This document shows, one piece after another, positions 32,786 through 39,920 of a DNA stretch of 39,920 bases. The stretch is from CAJXOW01 sp964421495 (GTDB lineage: Bacteria; Bacteroidota; Rhodothermia; Balneolales; Balneolaceae). The notes beneath the pieces are model-generated. The model saw only the letters and a program-made list of their open reading frames with translations, had not been told where the DNA came from and ran no database searches. The translations under genes and the position numbers were made by a program. Position 1 is the stretch's first letter; every line of letters starts with the position of its first letter. The stretch is from positions 1-39,920 of the forward strand of contig CAYQXO010000013.1 in assembly GCA_964421495.1 (NCBI GenBank), given 5' to 3'.

Positions 32786-34210
32786 TTACGAATCTGCAGC
32801 CACGCCGTTCAAAGGCAGGCCGGCCGAATGGTATAATTCAGCCACGTCTTTATTAAATTGAAAGATGCGGCGTTTCATATCCACTTCCATTTCCAGTTTG
32901 GTTTTCAGAGATTCGAGCAGGTCCTTGACCTCTCCCATTCCCAGGTCATAATCCAGTTGTTCCTGCTGCAGCCATTTTTTACTGGTCAACAGGGCCTCGT
33001 CCGTATATTTCATTTTTGCCTCAGAAAGACTGGCCTCTTTGTACTTTTCGTTAATTTCGATTTTAATTCCCTCGGTGGCCGCCCTCTTCAGGGAACGAGC
33101 TTGCTTATACTGAACCTTTTGACGCTCAACCTTATTATTTATTTCATTGAAATTCAGATTCTGGCGTATCCCCAGACCGAATCCGGCTGTAGCGTAATTG
33201 GTATTATTAATTATAAAAGGATTTTCCTGTCGGGGTCGGTTCGGAGTATTGGCGTAGCTGGCGGTTAACCCCAGGAAAAGAGAAGGTAAAGCCTGGGATT
33301 TTTGTGCCTCCACCCCATATTTAGCAGCTTGAATTCCCGCTTCTATGCGTTGTAACTCATACCGGCTTTCCATGGCCTGTTTTTTATAATACTGAATTTC
33401 GCGAATCTTTGCCGCAACTGGATCCAGAAAACGATCGGTCGGCTCATACCTTATTGAATCTCCGGTGTGCAACACTTCGCGCCAGGTGCGCCGTATAAAA
33501 TCTCCCTCCTGCTTTACTTCTGCTGCGCGTATTTGGAATCGAGACTTATAGACCCTGAATTTATAAATATCTGACTGATCCACCTCATTTTCCTGGTCCT
33601 CCTCCCAATCCTCGATTCTATCCTCTATTCTGTCAATCTGATTTTCCGCTTTCTCCAGCAATCGTTGCACTTCCATAATCATGAGTCGACTCTGGTAGAG
33701 TTCGAACAAACGAAGGCGCAGATCGGCCTGCTGCTTGTTTAACTCTTCCCGGGATGCCCGGGCTCCCGCTCGCGCTGCCTTAATAGCATTATCTATCGCA
33801 CCCCAGGTAAATATGGGTTGTACGGCCTCAATTTCAGCCCGTGTAAATACGGCCCAATCCTCCCAATTATTCTCCAAATTGGGATCCAGATAATACTGTC
33901 CCTCGGGAAGCGCATTTCCATTAGGCAACAGGCTATCGCTTTCCACCCCGGGTATGAGACCATGTTGTGTGGATAGTTCAATTCTGGGAAGCAGCCGCTG
34001 ATCCTTTGCTTTTTTGACATCCAATTCGGCCAATCGCGTCTTTTGTTCCTCAAACTCAATCTTCCCGGCATTTTCCAATCCCCGCTTAATAAACTCTTGC
34101 ATCGATAACCTGACCGTATCTTCGGTCTGGCCCATCCCTTTCAACGGGGAGAGTTGCAGACCAACTAATACAGCAAAGCCAAAAATGACCAGTTTTGTCG
34201 TGGAATCCAT
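32786..34210 (-). CDS. tolC: TolC-family outer-membrane efflux protein
   Basis: A 474-residue outer-membrane channel of the TolC type. A signal peptide lies in the first 27 residues or so (LVIFGFAVLVGLQLSPLKGMG). The two-repeat architecture is visible as long coiled-coil stretches, one around residues 135-210 (KAARAGARASREELNKQQADL) and another in the second repeat (VERQKVQYKQARSLKRAATEGIKIEINEKYKEA). The segment between is beta-barrel and hairpin-like, with several Tyr/Asn-rich strands (ASYANTPNRP). TolC proteins form the exit duct for inner-membrane exporters. Here it leads the mlaC gene on the same strand, and no adaptor protein is nearby. Confidence 0.82.
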   Translation of the reverse strand: MDSTTKLVIFGFAVLVGLQLSPLKGMGQTEDTVRLSMQEFIKRGLENAGKIEFEEQKTRLAELDVKKAKDQRLLPRIELSTQHGLIPGVESDSLLPNGNALPEGQYYLDPNLENNWEDWAVFTRAEIEAVQPIFTWGAIDNAIKAARAGARASREELNKQQADLRLRLFELYQSRLMIMEVQRLLEKAENQIDRIEDRIEDWEEDQENEVDQSDIYKFRVYKSRFQIRAAEVKQEGDFIRRTWREVLHTGDSIRYEPTDRFLDPVAAKIREIQYYKKQAMESRYELQRIEAGIQAAKYGVEAQKSQALPSLFLGLTASYANTPNRPRQENPFIINNTNYATAGFGLGIRQNLNFNEINNKVERQKVQYKQARSLKRAATEGIKIEINEKYKEASLSEAKMKYTDEALLTSKKWLQQEQLDYDLGMGEVKDLLESLKTKLEMEVDMKRRIFQFNKDVAELYHSAGLPLNGVAADS

Positions 34211-34429
34211 ATTTTTATGAAGTGATTCGTATTATCAGTATAGTCTGTCATCGGATAAATGGAAACGGTCGATCAACCACTCTTACGAGGTCCTTTCAAT
34301 GCATATAACAGCTTCACCCAATGCTTGTTACAGTGTCATGGTCTCAAACCATATTATCCCAGACAAGAACAATCGATAGGTACGCCAAGCCGGGTGTTTT
34401 GCATTTATGCAAAGCCAGGATAAAAGAAT
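34211..34429. other. intergenic stretch upstream of tolC, no gene seen
   Basis: About 220 bases between the tolC start and the tRNA-Ser terminator. It must hold the tolC promoter. The only structure I see is TTTGCAT-TT-ATGCAAA at 34398-34413, a 7-bp hairpin of no clear role. Confidence 0.4.
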
Positions 34430-34446
34430 AGCCCCGTTTCGGGGCT
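34418..34446 (-). terminator. rho-independent terminator of tRNA-Ser
   Basis: On the minus strand AGCCCCG and CGGGGCT pair perfectly around AAA, followed by ATTCTTTTAT. It lies 18 bases downstream of the tRNA 3' end. Confidence 0.75.
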
Positions 34447-34464
34447 TTGGCTAAACGCCGGTAG

Positions 34465-34552
34465 CGGAGAGAGAGGGATTCGAACCCCCGGTCCCGTAAA
34501 ACGGGACAACGGTTTTCAAGACCGCCGCATTCGTCCGCTCTGCCATCTCTCC
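34465..34552 (-). tRNA. tRNA-Ser (anticodon UGA)
   Basis: Read on the minus strand, the gene begins GGAGAGATGGCAGAGCGG and ends TCTCTCC plus discriminator G. The 7-bp acceptor stem GGAGAGA/TCTCTCC is perfect. The anticodon loop CTTGAAA carries TGA (34516-34518 on the plus strand), closed by GCGGT/ACCGT. A long variable arm with the stem GTCCCG/CGGGAC marks a class II tRNA, and the T-loop reads GGTTCGAATCC. CCA is not encoded. It decodes UCA and, by wobble, other UCN codons. Confidence 0.96.
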
Positions 34553-34691
34553 GATTATGCTTAAACCGGTTTATTAACGCAGTAAAAGTAGCCCTAGTGC
34601 TTAAAAGGTGACACTTGCCAGAATAGAAACACCTGATAGTAAGAATAGACCTGCTATCTAAACCGGGAAATGAAAAAATACCTTAAACGGA

Positions 34692-35588
34692 TTACGATTC
34701 GCGCAGTGCTTCAGCACCCGAAGCAATTTCCGCAATTTCCGTCGTAATGGCTTCCTGACGGGCTTTATTATAATCCAGGCGCAGTTCTTCCTGCAGCTCC
34801 TTGGCATTTTCAGTAGCATTATCCATGGCCGTCATCCGAGCTCCCTGCTCGGCCGCGTTCGAATCCAGGATAGCCGTCCACAACTGCATATTCAAATGTT
34901 TGGGTAAGATGGAATCCAGGATTTGGTCGGCATCCGGCTCGTAGATATAGTCAATACTCTTTAATGAATTCTTTTCTTCTGAATGGTCGGTCAGCTTGCC
35001 CGGATCAATAGGCAGAAGCATCTCCACTCGCCGCTTCTGCGTTAAAGCGGTTACAAATTCATTATACGCCAGATAAACGGCATCATAATTACCCCTGACA
35101 AATTCCTTGATCACGTCCTCCATAATATTGCAGGCGTTCCCATACTGTAGCTCGTCAAAAAAGCCCACATGGGATTGATCGATCGGGTATTTACGCCGCT
35201 CAAAATACTTGCTGGGTTTCTTCCCCAGGGTATACAGGGAGAGCTTCCTCTCTTCAAGATGACGCTTGAAATTCGATTCTACCTTGGATTGGACGACCTT
35301 AAACAGGTTGTTATTGAAAGCGCCGCAAAGCCCTCGGTCAGACCCTATTACAATAAACAAGATACGCTCCGTAGTCGCCGGTTCTCGCAGCAAGACGTTG
35401 GTGCCTTCCGCATTACGGACCAGCCGTCCAACCACTTCACGCATTTTTCGTGCATAAGGACGAGTGGCAATAATGCGATTTTGGGCCCTGCGCAATTTCG
35501 CGGATGCAACCATCTTCATGGCCCGCGTTATTTTCTGTGTATTCTGGACCGATTCAATCCGGTTCCGAATGTCCCTTAAATTAGCCAT
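34692..35588 (-). CDS. atpG: ATP synthase gamma subunit
   Basis: The central rotor stalk of F1, 298 residues. The N-terminal helix ANLRDIRNRIESVQNTQKIT, then MKMVASAKLRRAQN, is the family signature, as is the C-terminal helix AARMTAMDNATENAKEL (here EQGARMTAMDNATEN) near residues 245-260. A Rossmann-like middle contains IGSDRGLCGAFN. It begins three bases after the atpA stop and is the last gene of the operon: tRNA-Ser follows, and atpD and atpC are not in the window. A loop of about ten residues near 195-210 is longer than in E. coli gamma. Confidence 0.96.
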   Translation of the reverse strand: MANLRDIRNRIESVQNTQKITRAMKMVASAKLRRAQNRIIATRPYARKMREVVGRLVRNAEGTNVLLREPATTERILFIVIGSDRGLCGAFNNNLFKVVQSKVESNFKRHLEERKLSLYTLGKKPSKYFERRKYPIDQSHVGFFDELQYGNACNIMEDVIKEFVRGNYDAVYLAYNEFVTALTQKRRVEMLLPIDPGKLTDHSEEKNSLKSIDYIYEPDADQILDSILPKHLNMQLWTAILDSNAAEQGARMTAMDNATENAKELQEELRLDYNKARQEAITTEIAEIASGAEALRES

Positions 35589-35591
35589 GGG

Positions 35592-37247
35592 TTAGGATGC
35601 TTGCTGTTCAGCTTTTTCTTGCTCTTCGGAGGCAGTCTCTTTCTCGGCGTTGATCTGCTTTGCAACCGATTCAGCTATTTCATTCATCTTCTCGGCAAAA
35701 TCGTCGCCGAGCTCACCGGATTCGGCCAACTTACTCATCTCTTCATCATACTTAAAGTTGATGCGCTCGAGGTATTCCTGCTCGAATCTGCGAATATCCT
35801 CCTTATCGAGCGCTTCCAGCAGACCCGCATCATTGGCATACAACAGGGCAATCTGCTCTTCAACCGGCAGGGGCTCGTTTACATGCTGCTTCAGCAGTTC
35901 AACGGTGCGTTCCCCTCGTCGAAGTTGTCGTTGCGTACTGGGATCCAGATCCGAACCAAACTTGGCGAAAGCTTCCAATTCACGGTACTGGGCCAGATCG
36001 AGTTTCATGGTACCGGCAAGGTCTTTCATCGATTTTACCTGGGCGGATCCACCCACACGGGAAACGGATGTACCCACGTCGATAGCTGGTCGGACTCCCG
36101 AGTTAAACAAGTCGACATCCAGAAATATTTGTCCGTCCGTAATGGAAATAACATTCGTCGGTATGTAGGCCGACACATCGCCTGCCTGTGTTTCGACAAT
36201 GGGCAAGGCTGTCATGGAACCGCCTCCTTTCAGTTCAGATTGGAGTTCCTCGGGGACATTATTCATTCGTCGGGCCACATCATCATTTTCTATTATTTTT
36301 GAAGCTCGCTCGAGAAGGCGGCTGTGAAGGAAGAAAATATCTCCCGGATAAGCCTCACGTCCCGGCGGCCGCCGTAGTAACAGAGATACTTCGCGATAGG
36401 CATCCGCCTGCTTGGAAAGATCATCAAATATGACCAGGGAATCTCTCCCGGTATCGCGGAAATATTCACCGATGGCCGCACCGGCAAACGGTGCAATATA
36501 CCGGATCGGCGCCGATACACTGGCCGGAGCCGAAACAATAGTGGTGTACTCCATAGCACCGTTATCCTCGAGGGTTTTTCGAACCTGCGCCACGGTCGAT
36601 CCTTTTTGTCCCACGGCAACATATACGCAATGGAGCGGTCGATCCGTATCCTGCGTTTCCTTCTGGTTAATAATGGTATCAACCGCAATGGAGGTCTTAC
36701 CCGTTTGGCGGTCACCGATAATCAACTCTCGCTGTCCCCGCCCAATCGGTATAAGCGCATCAATCGACTTGATACCCGTTTGAACCGGTTGCTCAACCGG
36801 CTCACGATAAATAACGCCCGGCGCTTTGCGATCCAGGGGCATTTTTATTTTATCTCCCCCGATAGCACTCTTTCCATCCACGGGTCGACCGAGCGGATCC
36901 AGCACACGTCCCAGGACCTCATCACTCACATCAATAGAAGCAACGTTCTTAGTTCGCTTCACCGTATCGCCTTCTCCAACCGCACTGGCAGATCCGAAGA
37001 GTATAATACCTACGTTATCCTCCTCCAGGTTAAGCACCATACCTTGTACGGGATTCCCGTCCTGGTCAATCGAGTCGGGAAATACCACCAATTCGCTCGC
37101 CTGGACTTTCGAAAGCCCGTATACCCGGGCGATGCCGTCTCCCACTTCCAATACGGTGCCGACATCATAGACGTCCGCTTCATCCTCAAAACCTGAAAGT
37201 TGCTTTCTTAAAATTGCCGAAACTTCGTCGGGTCTAACTTGACTCAT
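35592..37247 (-). CDS. atpA: ATP synthase alpha subunit
   Basis: The regulatory nucleotide-binding subunit of F1. Walker A is GDRQTGKT (178-185). The VRPAIDVGTSVSRVGGSAQ segment near 360-380 holds the arginine finger that completes the beta-subunit site. PSVSAPIRYIAPFAGAAIGEYF-like sequence in the middle is typical. At 551 residues it is longer than the E. coli protein (513) because of a C-terminal Glu/Lys/Gln-rich extension, roughly residues 525-551, of unknown role. It follows atpH by 54 bases and precedes atpG by three. Confidence 0.97.
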   Translation of the reverse strand: MSQVRPDEVSAILRKQLSGFEDEADVYDVGTVLEVGDGIARVYGLSKVQASELVVFPDSIDQDGNPVQGMVLNLEEDNVGIILFGSASAVGEGDTVKRTKNVASIDVSDEVLGRVLDPLGRPVDGKSAIGGDKIKMPLDRKAPGVIYREPVEQPVQTGIKSIDALIPIGRGQRELIIGDRQTGKTSIAVDTIINQKETQDTDRPLHCVYVAVGQKGSTVAQVRKTLEDNGAMEYTTIVSAPASVSAPIRYIAPFAGAAIGEYFRDTGRDSLVIFDDLSKQADAYREVSLLLRRPPGREAYPGDIFFLHSRLLERASKIIENDDVARRMNNVPEELQSELKGGGSMTALPIVETQAGDVSAYIPTNVISITDGQIFLDVDLFNSGVRPAIDVGTSVSRVGGSAQVKSMKDLAGTMKLDLAQYRELEAFAKFGSDLDPSTQRQLRRGERTVELLKQHVNEPLPVEEQIALLYANDAGLLEALDKEDIRRFEQEYLERINFKYDEEMSKLAESGELGDDFAEKMNEIAESVAKQINAEKETASEEQEKAEQQAS

Positions 37248-37301
37248 TATGTGCGTTTCTTCTTTTGCTAATACAGTTTAAAATTATTCGGTCAGGATGG
37301 A

Positions 37302-37847
37302 TTATACGGCCGGTTGCATAAACTGTTCTTCCAATTTATCCAGCTTGTACCGGACGGTTCCATCAATGACCGTATCTTCGATTCGTACTGCCACACCGCC
37401 TATCAACGACTCATCTATATGGAAATGCGACTCCACCGTCTTTCCTGTGTGCTTTTCGAGGGCCTCCGTCAACTCCGCTTTTTGATCGTCGGTAAGTTCG
37501 TAGGCCGTATGGATATCCACCGGTTGAATTCCGGCATATTTATTGTACTGTTCCATATAGGCCGCGGTAATTTCGTGCAGTAATCCTTCCCGATTTTTCT
37601 GAACCATCAAATCCAGAAATAAATACGTGGTCTCCCGCACGTGCTCCTTGAATATCTGCTCAATTACCTCCGCCTTGTCCGACTTTTTTACAATCGGACT
37701 GCGAAGAAAAAGGATCAGTTCGTGCGAATCATCCAGCGTATTTTTGATAAATTGGAGATCCTCCATAATCTCTTCCACCAGGTCTTCTTCTTTGGCAACC
37801 TGGAGTAGCGTGGAGGAATATCTGCGTGCCGCCTTGGTTATCTGCAT
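37302..37847 (-). CDS. atpH: ATP synthase delta subunit
   Basis: The peripheral-stalk subunit that fixes the F1 head to the b subunit. It is 181 residues, a normal length. The N-terminal helical domain begins ITKAARRYSSTLLQVAKEE, and the C-terminal part VESHFHIDESLIGGVAVRIEDTVIDGTVRYKLDKLEEQF is the OSCP signature region (GG..VRIGD..IDGSVR..L). It lies seven bases after atpF and 54 bases before atpA. Confidence 0.94.
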   Translation of the reverse strand: MQITKAARRYSSTLLQVAKEEDLVEEIMEDLQFIKNTLDDSHELILFLRSPIVKKSDKAEVIEQIFKEHVRETTYLFLDLMVQKNREGLLHEITAAYMEQYNKYAGIQPVDIHTAYELTDDQKAELTEALEKHTGKTVESHFHIDESLIGGVAVRIEDTVIDGTVRYKLDKLEEQFMQPAV

Positions 37848-37854
37848 CGTTTAA

Positions 37855-38367
37855 TCAGTTATTGGATAGATTGCTGATATAATCATCCACCAGCTTCGCA
37901 TTCTTCTCCTCATCCAGCTCCGCATTTATAATGCGCGAGGCCGACTCGATAGCCAAACCGGCCACTTCGTCCCGCAGTTCATCAAGCGCTCGCTTTTTTT
38001 CCTGCTCGATGGTTTCCCGGGCATCCTCCAGCATTTTATCAGCCTCTTCTTTGGCATTTTCAATACGTTCCTGGCGCAACTGTTCGGCCTCTTCGATGGC
38101 CTCCTTCCTTATCTCTTTTGCCTTCTGTTCCGCTTTCCTGAGTGCCTCCTCATTCTCCTTGGATATTTTCTCCGCCCGGTTCATTGCCTTTTCTGCAGCC
38201 TCAAGGGAGTCCTTGATATTTTGTTCACGCTCTTCAAGTGCTTGCGTAATAGGGCCCCAGGCAAATTTCCAGAGCAGTCCCAGGAAAATAAGAAAGGTGA
38301 TTAAAATCCAGATGGCCAGTCCGAAGTCTACACTTAACAGACCGCCACCTGCCAGTAGAACAGTCAT
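37855..38367 (-). CDS. atpF: ATP synthase b subunit
   Basis: The peripheral stalk: a single N-terminal transmembrane segment (about residues 12-32, LSVDFGLAIWILITFLIFLGLL, then WKFAWGPITQALEEREQNI) followed by a long charged coiled coil rich in Glu, Lys and Ala to the C-terminus. The 170-residue length and the WGPI...LEER junction are standard. It lies 28 bases after atpE and seven before atpH. Confidence 0.95.
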   Translation of the reverse strand: MTVLLAGGGLLSVDFGLAIWILITFLIFLGLLWKFAWGPITQALEEREQNIKDSLEAAEKAMNRAEKISKENEEALRKAEQKAKEIRKEAIEEAEQLRQERIENAKEEADKMLEDARETIEQEKKRALDELRDEVAGLAIESASRIINAELDEEKNAKLVDDYISNLSNN

Positions 38368-38395
38368 AACAGGTTAGTAATTTTAAGATGGATAA

Positions 38396-38614
38396 TTATT
38401 TAAAGGCCAATATAGCGCACACGGCTTCACCGAAGAGTGCAACACCCTCGATAAGCGCAGCCGAAATAATCATTGACGTACGTATATCATTCGCTGCTTC
38501 CGGCTGTCGTGCACTTCCTTCCATCGCACCTTTACCGATAAGGCCGATACCTACACCGGCTCCGATTGCGGTTATGCCAGCTCCTAGTCCTGCTGCTAAA
38601 TATGCAAATTCCAT
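38396..38614 (-). CDS. atpE: ATP synthase c subunit (proteolipid)
   Basis: The ring subunit that carries ions across Fo: 72 residues forming a helical hairpin with the polar loop ARQPEA (36-41). The ion-binding carboxylate is E56 in AALIEGVALF. The first helix has GAGVGIGLIGKGA, without the glutamine that marks sodium-type rings, and E56 is followed by Gly rather than Ser or Thr, so proton coupling is likely. A second glutamate, E63 in FGEAVC, sits seven residues on in the same membrane helix, where related proteins are usually hydrophobic. The gap to atpB is unusually long (166 bases) and holds a repeat. Confidence 0.95.
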   Translation of the reverse strand: MEFAYLAAGLGAGITAIGAGVGIGLIGKGAMEGSARQPEAANDIRTSMIISAALIEGVALFGEAVCAILAFK

Positions 38615-38728
38615 GTCGTATCTTATCTATTTTGGATTATTAGTTATTGTATGTTTGAGCAAGTGTTACCTCTAAAGCCACTTCACTCAAAAGATGCTGT
38701 TACGCAAATGTGAAATCGTGGTACTTCC
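38615..38728. other. spacer between atpB-side repeat and atpE
   Basis: About 115 bases of A/T-rich leader for atpE, with AGATAAG a few bases before the start as a weak ribosome binding site. No gene seen. Confidence 0.4.
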
Positions 38729-38781
38729 CGGGAGTTGGTCGGACTTGCACAAACCCACTGCAAAAAAGCCCGACAGACTCC
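38729..38781. repeat. interspersed hairpin repeat, copy 4, inside the atp operon
   Basis: GGAGTTGGTCGGACTT and AAGCCCGACAGACTCC form a 16-bp stem with two mismatches and one wobble, enclosing a second short stem TTGCA/TGCAA (38731-38781). Its left arm and loop match the tails of copies 2 and 3, and the reverse complement of its right arm (GGAGTCTGTCGGG) is identical to the copy 2 tail. The hairpin ends on the last base of the atpB stop codon, between atpB and atpE. Confidence 0.7.
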
Positions 38782-39827
38782 TATGCTCCCGCATACTCTA
38801 CCTCTTCTTCATGTTCATGCTCTTCCATGGCCATTCCTATGAACAGAGCCGAGAGCATGACAAATATATAAGCCTGAAGCAGAGCTACAAACGCTTTAAT
38901 GATATAAATGAATACTGCAAATGCAATCCATAAAATGGATGACGTATAAGCAACTGCAGGGCCGAACATATCGGCGAAAACAAAAATCAATCCAATTATA
39001 CTAAATATCAATATCTTTCCGGAAAGCATATTTGCAAAAAGTCGTATGGCCAGTGCAAACGGTTTGGTAAAGAGTCCGACAAATTCAATCGGCATCATGA
39101 TCACCCGCACCCACACCGGAACACCCGGAAACCAGAACACTTCCTGCCAATGCTCCTTGGAGCCATTCACCTGGGTAATAACGAACGTCAACAAAGCCAG
39201 TGAGGCCGTCACGGTCACATCGGCCGTAGAAGACGTTCCCCAGGGCAACAAACCGAGCAAATTCATGAAAGCAATAGTGAAAAATGCAGTAGCCAAATAA
39301 GGGAGAAATCGCTTGTAGTGTTTGTCCGGAATATTCTCCCTGACAATGTCATCCCGAATAAATATAAAGGAAGCTTCAAACATATTCTGAAAGACTCCCT
39401 TTGGCTCTTTATCTCGTCCGATACCTTCTCTATAACGGCGGGCCAGCGGGATAAAAATCAACATTGTGAGTAATGCACTGAACCAGAAGAATAAAAGATG
39501 GGTGGAAATGGAAAGATCCAGCGTAATGTGACCTTCGTCGGCCGGTACGATCTGGTGATCCTTCGAGGCGAAAGTCTCGCTGGCAGCAGCCGCTGTAGTT
39601 GATGAGTATGCGTAGAGTTGACCGTCATACAAAAAGATACGGGGAAGTTCTACAACACCGAACGGCAATGGGGATAAGTCCCATGCATAATGATTCTGAA
39701 CCTTGCTTAGTATGTCAATTCTGTTTTCGTCTTTCTGATCGGCTGATTCATCACTCGCATTTGCAAAATAAACTCCGAATGACAGTATTACCAGCGTTAA
39801 CAGCAGCCTCCTGAAAAAAGGTCTCAT
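38781..39827 (-). CDS. atpB: ATP synthase a subunit
   Basis: The stator half-channel protein. The essential arginine lies in ALAIRLFANMLSG, with TKPFALAIRL before it; the C-terminal helices and the final EEHEHEEEVEYAGA tail follow. At 348 residues it is longer than E. coli AtpB (271): the first 24 or so residues are a cleavable-looking signal (LLLTLVILSFGVYFANA), followed by a charged extracytoplasmic region of about 90 residues before the first core helix. That form is common in Bacteroidota relatives. ATG at 39827 is chosen over the TTG just before it because the upstream gene ends TGATG, overlapping this start. Confidence 0.93.
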   Translation of the reverse strand: MRPFFRRLLLTLVILSFGVYFANASDESADQKDENRIDILSKVQNHYAWDLSPLPFGVVELPRIFLYDGQLYAYSSTTAAAASETFASKDHQIVPADEGHITLDLSISTHLLFFWFSALLTMLIFIPLARRYREGIGRDKEPKGVFQNMFEASFIFIRDDIVRENIPDKHYKRFLPYLATAFFTIAFMNLLGLLPWGTSSTADVTVTASLALLTFVITQVNGSKEHWQEVFWFPGVPVWVRVIMMPIEFVGLFTKPFALAIRLFANMLSGKILIFSIIGLIFVFADMFGPAVAYTSSILWIAFAVFIYIIKAFVALLQAYIFVMLSALFIGMAMEEHEHEEEVEYAGA

Positions 39828-39920
39828 CAACTTTTCGTATCCGGTTTTGACGCTTTTTTGTTTAGAAAATAAATTTCGATTACAGAAAAAAGAATATAAG
39901 AAATAAAAAGACTCACTGTA
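39827..39920 (-). CDS. C-terminal end of a membrane protein upstream of atpB (possibly AtpI-like)
   Basis: A short open frame enters from the right edge and ends in TGA overlapping the atpB ATG as TGATG. The 30 residues visible begin with a hydrophobic stretch (SLFISYILFSVIEIYFL), followed by a basic and polar tail NKKASKPDTKS, as expected for the last transmembrane helix and cytoplasmic tail of a small membrane protein. The position is that of the AtpI or AtpZ assembly factors, but too little is visible to assign it. Confidence 0.5.
   Translation of the reverse strand, partial: TVSLFISYILFSVIEIYFLNKKASKPDTKS

Noticed and set aside
36606..37196. 196-residue open frame opposite atpA
   Set aside because: A shadow of the strongly conserved atpA codons; no ribosome binding site or domain.
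39828..39830. TTG as start of atpB
   Set aside because: The adjoining ATG overlaps the stop of the upstream frame as TGATG, which is the usual coupling arrangement.

Overview
The window is ordinary chromosomal DNA from a Gram-negative bacterium of the Bacteroidota/Rhodothermota/Balneolota neighbourhood, most likely a marine or saline Balneolota-type organism. This is inferred from three things. A secreted protease carries a C-terminal Por/type IX secretion sorting domain with a YPNPFNP motif. The ATP synthase operon runs atpB-E-F-H-A-G without atpD or atpC after it. MutL, RecO, LPP20-like, MlaC, TolC and DUF3524 proteins have the flavour of that group. I see no insertion sequence, prophage, CRISPR array or integration module.

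Layout. (1) 1-6517, plus strand: a uronate catabolic cluster with the 3' end of kduD, then kduI, a three-part TRAP transporter (dctP lipoprotein, dctQ, dctM), a KDG kinase and a KDPG aldolase. Together these import an unsaturated or acidic sugar and convert 5-keto-4-deoxyuronate to pyruvate and glyceraldehyde-3-phosphate. (2) 6680-10643, plus strand: mtaB (tRNA methylthiolation), a family-4-like uracil-DNA glycosylase that has lost most of its Fe-S ligands, and dnaB. (3) 10737-16712, minus strand: an unknown lipoprotein, a secreted metzincin-type protease, a DUF3524 (queuosine-tRNA mannosyltransferase-like) glycosyltransferase, mutL, and a small FxYxPRYYD membrane protein at the head of the mutL unit. 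(4) NADP-type icd on plus with a strong terminator, then recO-htrA-LPP20-like lipoprotein on minus. (5) trkA-trkH potassium uptake on plus. (6) 24252-34210: an MMPL/RND exporter, a membrane-anchored methyltransferase, a flippase, two glycosyltransferases, an MlaC-like protein and a TolC-like outer-membrane channel, which is an envelope and surface-polysaccharide neighbourhood. (7) tRNA-Ser(UGA) and its terminator. (8) The F1Fo ATP synthase operon on minus, with a cut-off upstream membrane gene at the right edge that overlaps atpB.

The most unusual features are a small interspersed family of hairpin-forming intergenic repeats (about 10.67, 24.18, 30.89 and 38.73 kb, the last inside the atp operon), the Fe-S-ligand-depleted uracil-DNA glycosylase, MutL with a broken endonuclease motif, an extra membrane glutamate in AtpE, and the bacterial DUF3524 glycosyltransferase. 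I found no clear multi-gene system of an entirely new kind.
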